Of a stretch of 64,000 nucleotides of DNA, positions 54,027 through 60,050 are shown one piece after another (position 1 is the stretch's first letter; every line of letters begins with the position of its first letter). The notes beneath the pieces were generated by a model that ran no database searches, was not told the origin of the DNA, and saw only the letters and a program-made list of their open reading frames with translations. The stretch is from Methyloversatilis discipulorum (lineage in GTDB: Bacteria; Pseudomonadota; Gammaproteobacteria; Burkholderiales; Rhodocyclaceae), in NCBI RefSeq assembly GCF_000385375.1, contig NZ_ARVV01000001.1, positions 1,860,001 through 1,924,000 of the forward strand. The letters are read 5' to 3'. The translations under genes were made by a program, and so were the position numbers.

Positions 54027-54476
54027 TGGACAGCCAACTTGCGCCTTTTTATCAACAGGTGCATAGCCGAATGAAGTCTTGTACGCATGCAAAAATGCGG
54101 TTGTCTCTGGCACAGACCAGACCATCATTTCCGTTATCTGCTGCTTCTCGAACTGCGTGTGGTAGATCAATCGCACCTCATTGGGAAAACAGGACGTTGC
54201 TACCAGCGTGGAGGATAAGTATTTTCCGAGCAGCGTTTGAGCTGACTCCTCAGCTGCAATGAACTGCTCTTGCGTGATGGAGCTCTTCATCGCAGGGGAC
54301 GCGAGTTTATACATGCCGGTGAAATTCTGTTGGGCGTACAGCCGTCGAAATTCCTGTACTCCTGAAAGGGCACTTGCTCGATCCTTGGCAAAACTCCCGG
54401 CCTTAACCTGAGCGTCACAAGCAGCCACCGGACCCAAAAGCAACAGAAGAAAAATGCGCCACCAGTTCTTATGCAT
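54021..54476 (-). CDS. Cassette-encoded lipoprotein
   Basis: 151 residues. The lipoprotein leader (WWRIFLLLLLGPVAACDAQV) ends in the lipobox V-A-A-C. The mature part is DUF3887/DUF4019-like in style (FRRLYAQQNFTGMYKLASPA, MKSSITQEQFIAAEESAQTL), i.e. a small alpha+beta domain with a trailing Cys. It probably sits on the inner or outer membrane, facing the periplasm. The stop overlaps the attC core. The family is uncertain. Confidence 0.72.
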   Translation of the reverse strand: MHKNWWRIFLLLLLGPVAACDAQVKAGSFAKDRASALSGVQEFRRLYAQQNFTGMYKLASPAMKSSITQEQFIAAEESAQTLLGKYLSSTLVATSCFPNEVRLIYHTQFEKQQITEMMVWSVPETTAFLHAYKTSFGYAPVDKKAQVGCPS

Positions 54477-54482
54477 GCCGAA

Positions 54483-54569
54483 TCCTAACGTGGAGGTAAG
54501 CGGACGCCGAGCAGAGCGAGGGAACCCAAAGCGCAGCCTTGGGCGGTCCGCTTGACCGCAGGGTTGGGC
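54483..54569 (-). repeat. Integron attC site
   Basis: 87 bp. Cores GCCCAAC ... ACGTTAGGA in gene orientation, arms AAGCGGACCGCC/GGCGTCCGCTT and GCTGCGC inner stem. Related to 58008-58094. Confidence 0.85.
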
Positions 54570-54596
54570 GTCCGGGAGCGAACTGGGTAAAGATGC

Positions 54597-54818
54597 TTAC
54601 ATTTGGTAGACAAGCCGCGCCTCGCCCGAAAAAAAGACAATGACTCGAACATCCGGCGGATCAACTACAGCGACCTGCGGATCAAGTGCTTCGGGAACCA
54701 GGAACACTACTTCCATTGCATCTTCCCCGGATGGTTCAACTTTTGCGGGCATGCAAAACGAAATCCCTCGATCTCTCAGGAAAGTCGCTGCGATGCTAAT
54801 CGCAGAGTCTTTGTTCAT
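54597..54818 (-). CDS. Cassette-encoded small hypothetical protein
   Basis: 73 residues from ATG 54818: NKDSAISIAATFLRDRGISF, then CMPAKVEPSGEDAMEVVFLV and on to VRVIVFFSGEARLVYQM. A short helix followed by strands, probably one small alpha/beta domain (the pattern suits 'DxA...FL...' dystatin-like or PepSY-like folds, but this is not certain). The start is 4 bp from an attC core in gene orientation. No family recognised. Confidence 0.62.
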   Translation of the reverse strand: MNKDSAISIAATFLRDRGISFCMPAKVEPSGEDAMEVVFLVPEALDPQVAVVDPPDVRVIVFFSGEARLVYQM

Positions 54819-54821
54819 GAC

Positions 54822-54917
54822 GCCCAACGTCGTAGTTGTGCGGACGCCGGAGCGGCGCAGCCGCGCAGGGCACCCAAAGCGCAGCTTTGGGCGGTCCGCT
54901 CGAACGCAGTGTTGGAC
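54822..54917 (-). repeat. Integron attC site
   Basis: 96 bp. Cores GTCCAAC ... ACGTTGGGC, almost identical to 53202-53297. Confidence 0.85.
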
Positions 54918-55193
54918 GGAACCGAGACCGTTAGCGAAGGCACGTTGTGCATACCGAAGCCCTAGCCCCTCACAGTTGATTTGAACTGAATCAGCCCAGC
55001 GGCGCCCGCTACGGCCTGCCGCCCTCAATGCCCCGAAACACTAGCACAAGGGCATGGCGCAACAAGGGGCGACCTCACTCATGCCCGGAGTGCTTACCCT
55101 GCAAATCGCACTGTTCGGCGCAGGTACCTGCGCGGGCGCAGGACGTCGACTTGGACCGCCCGCCAGAAACCTAAAGAACCGGTGACGTTCAAC
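54911..55193 (-). repeat. Gene-less integron cassette, copy B
   Basis: Second copy of the 283-bp non-coding cassette, the same length as copy A, carried with a near-identical attC. Confidence 0.75.
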
Positions 55194-55282
55194 GTCGTAG
55201 GTGAGAGGCCGCCGGAGCGGCGTAGCCGCGCAGGGCACCCAAAGCGCAGCTTTGGGCGGTCCTCTCGACCGTAGTGTTGGAC
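55187..55282 (-). repeat. Integron attC site
   Basis: 96 bp. Cores GTCCAAC ... ACGTTGAAC. A variant of the 53202 type in which the outer arms changed together (GAGAGGACCGCC/GGCGGCCTCTC), i.e. with compensating substitutions. Confidence 0.85.
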
Positions 55283-55557
55283 GGCACCGACACCGTCAGC
55301 GAAGGCAGGTTGTGCATGACGAAGCCGTTGCCCCTCAAAGGTGATCCGAACTGAACCAGGCCAGCGGCGCCCGCAACGGCCCGCCGCCCTCAATGCCCCG
55401 AAACACTAGCACATGGGCATGGCGCAACAAGGGGCCACCTCACGCGTGCTCGGAGTGTGCGGCGATCATTCTCGCTGACCGTTGCAGTCGCCTGCTCGGG
55501 CGCTGCACGCCGACTCGGACCGCCCGCCAGAAACACGAAGAACCGGTGACGTTCAAC
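55276..55557 (-). repeat. Gene-less integron cassette, copy C
   Basis: Third, more diverged copy of the non-coding cassette, directly in tandem with copy B. Confidence 0.75.
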
Positions 55558-55623
55558 GTGAAAGCTCAGCGGCGCCAAAAAGGCGGTAGTCTTTTTGGCG
55601 TCCGATGGAGCGCCTTGTTGGGC
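55551..55623 (-). repeat. Integron attC site
   Basis: 73 bp. Cores GCCCAAC ... ACGTTGAAC, strong arms GACGCCAAAAAG/CTTTTTGGCGCC-like. The 131-residue gene reads through its first half. Confidence 0.8.
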
Positions 55624-55961
55624 GCTTTTCGTTTACCAAGGACAAGCCCGCCAAGCGCACCCACGGCAACCAGCAGAGATGAAGCGGCGGCCGAGAAAAA
55701 GTACACCATGCCTTGCTCGTTCAATATTGCCGTTCTCATGTAGGGCTCCTGCCACAGGTCCCAAGTACCCCACAGCATGATTGCCCCTAAGCCCATGCCG
55801 AGTAAGGCTAGCCACCAGCGGAACCCAGCCAACGCCAAGGCGGCAGCGCCGAATAAGATGCCTTGCAGCAGAAGAAAACCAATGGTCGGAATCTTGTCCG
55901 ACACCTCTGCGGCTGCAAGTGTCGGTATAAGCAACCCGAAGAGCAGAACTGTGATTCTCAT
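55566..55961 (-). CDS. Cassette-encoded membrane protein
   Basis: 131 residues from ATG 55961. A signal peptide or first helix (RITVLLFGLLIPTLAAAEVS) is followed by three membrane helices (IGFLLLQGILFGAAALALAG, WWLALLGMGLGAIMLWGTW, VYFFSAAASSLLVAVGALGG). The last ~18 residues (NKALHRTPKRLPPFWRR) are translated from the attC site itself, a common trait of cassette genes. No family recognised. The attC of the next cassette lies 4 bp before the start. Confidence 0.68.
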   Translation of the reverse strand: MRITVLLFGLLIPTLAAAEVSDKIPTIGFLLLQGILFGAAALALAGFRWWLALLGMGLGAIMLWGTWDLWQEPYMRTAILNEQGMVYFFSAAASSLLVAVGALGGLVLGKRKAPNKALHRTPKRLPPFWRR

Positions 55962-55964
55962 GAC

Positions 55965-56069
55965 GCCCAACGTGGAGCTAACCGGCCGCCGGAGGCCGAA
56001 GGCCGGAGGGTACCCAACAGGCGCGCGCAGCGCGGTTGTTGGGCGGTCCGGTTGAGCGTAGTGTTATGT
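55965..56069 (-). repeat. Integron attC site
   Basis: 105 bp. Outer cores ACATAAC ... ACGTTGGGC, arms CAACCGGACCGCC/GGCCGGTTAG-type plus an inner GTTGGGTACC stem. The 364-residue gene ends inside it. Confidence 0.75.
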
Positions 56070-57072
56070 TTCGGATTAGTTTCTCGAGCTTCGATGACGC
56101 TATGCCAAGCAATACTGAAAATGCAGAGCTCCCGAATAGCTTGAGCATTACGAAGCGTTTCCGACTGGCAAATTCGTCGATCAAATTTGCGTCGCCCTTG
56201 TTTAACTTCAAATAAGACAAGACGGGGTACCCGTCGATAACTTCCTCAAAAAGCGAACCGATTGCTCCCATTAGGGGAACTAGAATGAGAGCGCCTCCTG
56301 CGTATACGACGAAGAAGCGCGCCCATGTTTCCGGTGAGGTTGTTGATGAAAAGAAAGCCGGAACTGACTGGAGTGCAAACCAAGAAATTATGAGGCCAAC
56401 AGCCAGTTTCGCTAGCCCAGGCGCTAGATGCGACCAGCGGCGCAAGGGGTTAAGCCAGGCGACGGGCGCTTCCTTCTTGCAGCCGCGAATCCACTCCTCG
56501 AAGGCCTCGAGAAATCCTCTGGCTATCACATAGTCGGCGTAGTCGACTGTCACCTCGGCTGTGTTTAGAGCGACGAATCCAGCGAGGTGGCCTCGAACAA
56601 ACGGCGGTGCTTCGTCCTCGATTTGCTGAAGCATTGCGATACGCGATGTAAGGCGAATTGACACAACATATTCTTGCGGCCTTTCTAAGCCTGCGGGCAC
56701 TATCGAGAAGTTATATTTGAGGACGAGGCTGACAGTTGGACTCGCGGCATTGGCGTTATACGCGCGAAATCGTTCAAAGGAAGTGAACTGTTCTTTGCGT
56801 TCTTTGTCATGAAATACAGAAATTACTTCATTACATGCGACCACTTTGTGTACATCGCATAACTGTTGCACCTTGAAATGCAACTGTTCAATTTCCGGGA
56901 ACTCTACGAGCAAGTTATCGGAATAGCGCTTTCGGATTTGCTCGGTTCGTCCAGTAACTTGGTGATATATGTCTTGATACACCTTGAGCGATACACGAGA
57001 ACCGCCGTCCCCTACGCGAACGACCTCGATGTTTCCGTCTCCATTTTCCGAGTGTTCGATTAAGTCTCCCAT
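55978..57072 (-). CDS. Cassette-encoded large hypothetical membrane protein
   Basis: 364 residues. A soluble N-terminal ~215 residues (GDLIEHSENGDGNIEVVRVG, FRAYNANAASPTVSLVLKYN, YVVSIRLTSRIAMLQQIEDE) is followed by two membrane helices (LAKLAVGLIISWFALQSVPA, WARFFVVYAGGALILVPLMG) and a cytosolic tail with a weak third helix (MLKLFGSSAFSVLLGIASSK). The final ~30 residues are encoded by the attC and are probably without function. No family recognised. It is the largest cassette in the array, with lower GC than the host genes. Confidence 0.7.
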   Translation of the reverse strand: MGDLIEHSENGDGNIEVVRVGDGGSRVSLKVYQDIYHQVTGRTEQIRKRYSDNLLVEFPEIEQLHFKVQQLCDVHKVVACNEVISVFHDKERKEQFTSFERFRAYNANAASPTVSLVLKYNFSIVPAGLERPQEYVVSIRLTSRIAMLQQIEDEAPPFVRGHLAGFVALNTAEVTVDYADYVIARGFLEAFEEWIRGCKKEAPVAWLNPLRRWSHLAPGLAKLAVGLIISWFALQSVPAFFSSTTSPETWARFFVVYAGGALILVPLMGAIGSLFEEVIDGYPVLSYLKLNKGDANLIDEFASRKRFVMLKLFGSSAFSVLLGIASSKLEKLIRNITLRSTGPPNNRAARACWVPSGLRPPAAG

Positions 57073-57100
57073 CTAGAGTCTCCCTTGGTGAAGGACTGAA

Positions 57101-57173
57101 ACATAACGCTGGAGCTAAGCGGCCACATCAATCGCGAAGCGATTGATTGGTCCGCTTGAGCGAAATGTTAGGC
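57101..57173 (-). repeat. Integron attC site
   Basis: 73 bp. Cores GCCTAAC ... GCGTTATGT, arms CAAGCGGACCA/TGGCCGCTTAG, with the hairpin tip ATCAATCGC-GAAGCGATTGAT. Confidence 0.82.
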
Positions 57174-57506
57174 CTCACGCCCCGCCCTCACAACGGCGGC
57201 TAGATCAGGGCGGCGAAGACCTACGTAGTGATTGACTGCTGCTTTTGCTGCGACATAAGCCGCATCTCTCGCCGAACCAAATGAATCGTCGTTGTCCAGC
57301 GAGTCAGTGAAAACAGTTTTCGGGGAATTTAGTTCATCGCGAATACGACGCACCAAATCCTCGCAGCGCGATGGCTGAGTTGTTTGTAGCAGCCTGGCGT
57401 AATGAGCCGCTGCACTTATGACTCTTGAGTCGGAAGTCGCAGCTGCCAGCTTGCGCAACGCGTCAATCAGGTGGGACAGCACGGTGTCGGTTTCAGTTGC
57501 GACCAT
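57168..57506 (-). CDS. Cassette-encoded hypothetical helical protein
   Basis: 112 residues from ATG 57506 (VATETDTVLSHLIDALRKLA). Mainly helical and Ala-rich (ISAAAHYARLLQTTQPSRCE, ARDAAYVAAKAAVNHYVGLR), cytosolic. An ATG 45 codons further upstream lies inside the next attC and is rejected. The stop lies in the attC core. No family recognised. Confidence 0.65.
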   Translation of the reverse strand: MVATETDTVLSHLIDALRKLAAATSDSRVISAAAHYARLLQTTQPSRCEDLVRRIRDELNSPKTVFTDSLDNDDSFGSARDAAYVAAKAAVNHYVGLRRPDLAAVVRAGREA

Positions 57507-57518
57507 GGTCTGTGTGAG

Positions 57519-57636
57519 GCCTAACGCCCAAGGTAAGCGGCACCGGAGCACCGAAGGTGCGGAGGGTGCCAACACAGGCCATGAGAATGGCGAAGCCATG
57601 GCCTGTGTTGGTGTCCGCTTGACCGCCCAGTTAGGC
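57519..57636 (-). repeat. Integron attC site of duplicated cassette (locus 2 copy)
   Basis: 118 bp with intact cores GCCTAAC ... GCGTTAGGC and three stacked arm pairs. The locus 1 copy at 14711 is the same except for the damaged outer core. Confidence 0.85.
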
Positions 57637-57664
57637 CGCACTTTCTTTGCGAAGAATTCATAGG

Positions 57665-58000
57665 CTAGCCTGCGATTAGTTGCAGATTGGCCCAGGCAAC
57701 TTCGGGTGCCAGGAAAGAACTGCCCGGTACTTTATTCCAGACGGCGGAGCTCTCTGGTTCGTTCACACGGTGAGGAGCCCAGCCCTCTTTCGTGAGGGAC
57801 GTGATTGATTGGAAGCTTGCTGCACTCGCTGGCTGGAGATTGAACGTGAACTCGAACTGCGCTTCGTTCTTCCAGTATGGTCGAGCCAAAGAAGCGGGGC
57901 TGGGATGCCATGCACTCAACGCTTGACGCAGCCGAGCATCAATAGCGGCAGCCTCTTGAGGTCCACCGCAGTTAGCGAACAAACGTAGGAATAGCTTCAT
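57665..58000 (-). CDS. Cassette-encoded hypothetical protein, copy 2
   Basis: 111 residues, identical to the product at 14856-15191 except for Gln in place of Glu near residue 15 (CGGPQEAA) and near the C-terminus (LQLIAG). It has the same cytosolic, helical/aromatic character with no known motif. Here it is the third cassette from the array's high-coordinate end, flanked by intact attC sites on both sides. This copy is therefore still mobilisable in principle. Confidence 0.75.
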   Translation of the reverse strand: MKLFLRLFANCGGPQEAAAIDARLRQALSAWHPSPASLARPYWKNEAQFEFTFNLQPASAASFQSITSLTKEGWAPHRVNEPESSAVWNKVPGSSFLAPEVAWANLQLIAG

Positions 58001-58007
58001 TCGTGCG

Positions 58008-58094
58008 GCCTAACGTGGAAGTAAGCGGACGGCGAGCAAAGCGAGCGAACCCAAAGCGCAGCTTTGGGCGGTCCGCTTGACTGCAGGGTTAGAC
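58008..58094 (-). repeat. Integron attC site
   Basis: 87 bp. Cores GTCTAAC ... ACGTTAGGC, arms CAAGCGGACCGCC/GCCGTCCGCTT and a CCCAAAGC/GCTTTGGG-type inner stem. It overlaps the stop of the 136-residue gene. Confidence 0.85.
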
Positions 58095-58499
58095 CTGTTG
58101 ACCACTGACGATTTGGTCCCTGTATGCACGCCACTTCTCCAAGCCCGAGGCAGGATCGGCTGCTTGATCAAGAAATGTGCTGTAGCTGAGGTCAACTGCT
58201 TGGCACTGTAGCTTGTTGCACAGATCAAAAATGCCTCCGAGAACGGCGTCGCTTGCGCGTACATGAAGCGCAAGACAGACAACAGGTTCTTCCTTCCCGA
58301 CGTTGAACTCAACCGAACCAAACTCAGCCTCGAAAATGCCCCAGATGGGGTCGGCCCAGCTGGTGCCAGGGAATGCGGCAGAGACAGCTAGCTGTATCTC
58401 CTTCAGTGACCCCAATGCGAATGGCTGTTCATCTTCTGGAATCTCATCAAGAGACTGATAGCGCTGGCTGAACCTGTACAGCGAAACATCCCAACTCAT
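58089..58499 (-). CDS. Cassette-encoded hypothetical protein
   Basis: 136 residues: SWDVSLYRFSQRYQSLDEIP, PIWGIFEAEFGSVEFNVGKE, VVCLALHVRASDAVLGGIFD. A soluble alpha/beta protein with the opening MSWDVSLYRF seen in a group of small uncharacterised proteins ('MSWDV.ly') that often travel in integrons or near polymorphic toxins. That link is from memory only. The stop overlaps the attC and the start is 30 bp from the next attC. Confidence 0.68.
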   Translation of the reverse strand: MSWDVSLYRFSQRYQSLDEIPEDEQPFALGSLKEIQLAVSAAFPGTSWADPIWGIFEAEFGSVEFNVGKEEPVVCLALHVRASDAVLGGIFDLCNKLQCQAVDLSYSTFLDQAADPASGLEKWRAYRDQIVSGQQV

Positions 58500-58528
58500 G
58501 CGTACTCCTTCGATGACGAGACGGATAG

Positions 58529-58615
58529 GTCTAACGTAGAGCTAACCGGCGCTGCGCGGCTTTATCGCGCAGCGTCCAGCGACCGAAGGGAGCGAGGTTG
58601 AGCGCCGGGTTAGGC
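58529..58615 (-). repeat. Integron attC site
   Basis: 87 bp. Cores GCCTAAC ... ACGTTAGAC, arms GGCGCT/AGCGCC and GCGCGATAAAGCCGCGC tip. Nearly identical to 51387-51473, 7 kb away. Confidence 0.85.
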
Positions 58616-58645
58616 CGCTGATGCGAGCTGAAGTTGTGCATTTTT

Positions 58646-58870
58646 TCACTTTGCACTTGCGAAAACAGACTTGGCGTCGCCTTCCGACGCCAAGAGGTGA
58701 AGCAAGTTGGCCGCTTTGTTGCAAGCGGACGAGAACAGCTTGTCGGTCTCTGCGGACTCAACCGCCATACTTCCAAGTTCTTGAATAAGAGACTTTCGAG
58801 CACTCGGCGCAAGCTGTACCCAGTCATCTAGTGCGGCCTCTAGTTCTACCTCCCTACGTCCGAGCGACAT
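58646..58870 (-). CDS. Cassette-encoded small helical protein
   Basis: 74 residues: SLGRREVELEAALDDWVQLA, PSARKSLIQELGSMAVESAE, LFSSACNKAANLLHLLASEG. All helical and charged, cytosolic. It is the first cassette of the array, 120 bp from the terminal recombination core, so it would be best expressed if a promoter lies in the boundary. No family recognised. Confidence 0.62.
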   Translation of the reverse strand: MSLGRREVELEAALDDWVQLAPSARKSLIQELGSMAVESAETDKLFSSACNKAANLLHLLASEGDAKSVFASAK

Positions 58871-58990
58871 GCGAGTTAACCTCTCCGATATGGCTAGCGG
58901 GCTAAGTCTTCGGCCGATGCTGACTTGCAGCGGGAGCCGTGATGGGTGTTACGAACTGATACGACTCCACGGTGAACGCACATGATGGAT

Positions 58991-59046
58991 GCCTAACGTG
59001 ATGTATACATCATGACTGCGTGATATATCGGAAGCCTGCGTGATAT
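58991..59046 (-). other. Array boundary with attI-like features
   Basis: A lone core (ACGTTAGGC on the minus strand, 58991-58999) is not paired with a second attC core. It is followed by the perfect palindrome GATGTATACATC and an 11-bp direct repeat CTGCGTGATAT at 59016 and 59036. attI sites carry direct integrase-binding repeats beside the crossover core, so this may be the attI of the large array, or an attC remnant. Confidence 0.45.
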
Positions 59047-59461
59047 TCCAGCGGACCCCGCAGACGATTCATTCGTGAAATCAAGGCCTTGCGGACGGCA
59101 TCCATTTATTCAGGCCTCTTATCTGCGGTGTTACACGACTATCTATCTTTTGCGCGAACCACTGCCCCCTCGGTCCGCGAAGAGGGGCTGCTTGCCTGTG
59201 TCGCGTCCTCATACCTGCCTTACTGTCCGCCATCTGAACCGCGTTTCCCGCTCCATCGCGTTTCGTTCTCGATGAAATAGACTGGTCTACTCCATTTACT
59301 CCCCGGGCAGAAATCTCATGGTAGGTGGCGCATGATGATGCCATCCTCGTACGTCGGCCTTTTTGCTGAAGGGGCGCCGCGCGCCCGAACGGCAGCGGTC
59401 GTTTGATTTTAGAAAATATTCATCCGGGACCCGCAAGCTCGGAAATCGCGATAGCATGAAT
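59047..59461. other. Intergenic region beyond the cassette array
   Basis: About 415 bp of intermediate GC where an integrase gene would be expected. No integrase motif was found in either direction, and open frames are short and without family likeness. Promoters for the first cassette could lie here but none is clear. Confidence 0.45.
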
Positions 59462-59728
59462 TTATTTTTCCTTCCCTCCTGAGTACCACGCATTGACTTC
59501 ATCAGGAGAAAAATTCCATCCCCTAATTAGTTTGATGGCGGAAACGAACATAAATACAGAAAGAGTTCCTATAACAATCCATACCATTGTCTGCTCTGAC
59601 CGGAATAGGCCATAAGCAGACAAGAAGATGACCGCCGTTGAGAGAAATAAAGCGGCAGTCGCCAGTACTCTAATCGCGAGCCAAAAAAACAACCACCGAA
59701 CTCGCTCAAATGCCGTGGGTCTTGTCAC
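59462..59728 (-). CDS. Small two-helix membrane protein
   Basis: 88 residues from GTG 59728. The frame is open upstream but without likeness to a protein. Two helices (LFFWLAIRVLATAALFLSTA continuing to VIFLSAYGLF, and MVWIVIGTLSVFMFVSAIKL) and a short polar tail (SPDEVNAWYSGGKEK) are seen. No family recognised. It has low GC like the cassette region but no attC is attached. Confidence 0.5.
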   Translation of the reverse strand: MTRPTAFERVRWLFFWLAIRVLATAALFLSTAVIFLSAYGLFRSEQTMVWIVIGTLSVFMFVSAIKLIRGWNFSPDEVNAWYSGGKEK

Positions 59729-59984
59729 TGCATTTCCCCATGAAATCGTATGTACAGTTGATGCGGATTTGTCACGAGTGGCTGTCAAAAAATAGTCATT
59801 ACGATTTTTATGGGGACGCAGGGCGCGGTACGTACAAAAACCCGAAACCGGACGCGCTGCCTGCAGGAGTCTCACGGAAGTTAGCTCATGATGCCGTCGT
59901 CCTTCCACGCATCAGACTTTTGGCCGATAGGATGACGAGAATCCTGCGCCGTGAAGGTGGGTTCGAGCGCCGCCCGACACGCAA

Positions 59985-60016
59985 AGAAAAAGGGCCTGTC
60001 TTCCGACAGGCCCTTT
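59985..60016 (-). terminator. Rho-independent terminator of nrdJ
   Basis: AAAGGGCCTGTC-TTCC-GACAGGCCCTTT, twelve pairs; on the minus strand it runs into TTTTTCTTTG. It lies 35 bp after the nrdJ stop. Confidence 0.9.
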
Positions 60017-60050
60017 CCGTTTCAGCGCTGCGCCCTCGCGGACGCAGGCG

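Noticed and set aside
59047..59461. Integron integrase remnant beyond the large array
   Set aside because: Frames of 60-87 codons exist on both strands but none resembles an integrase.
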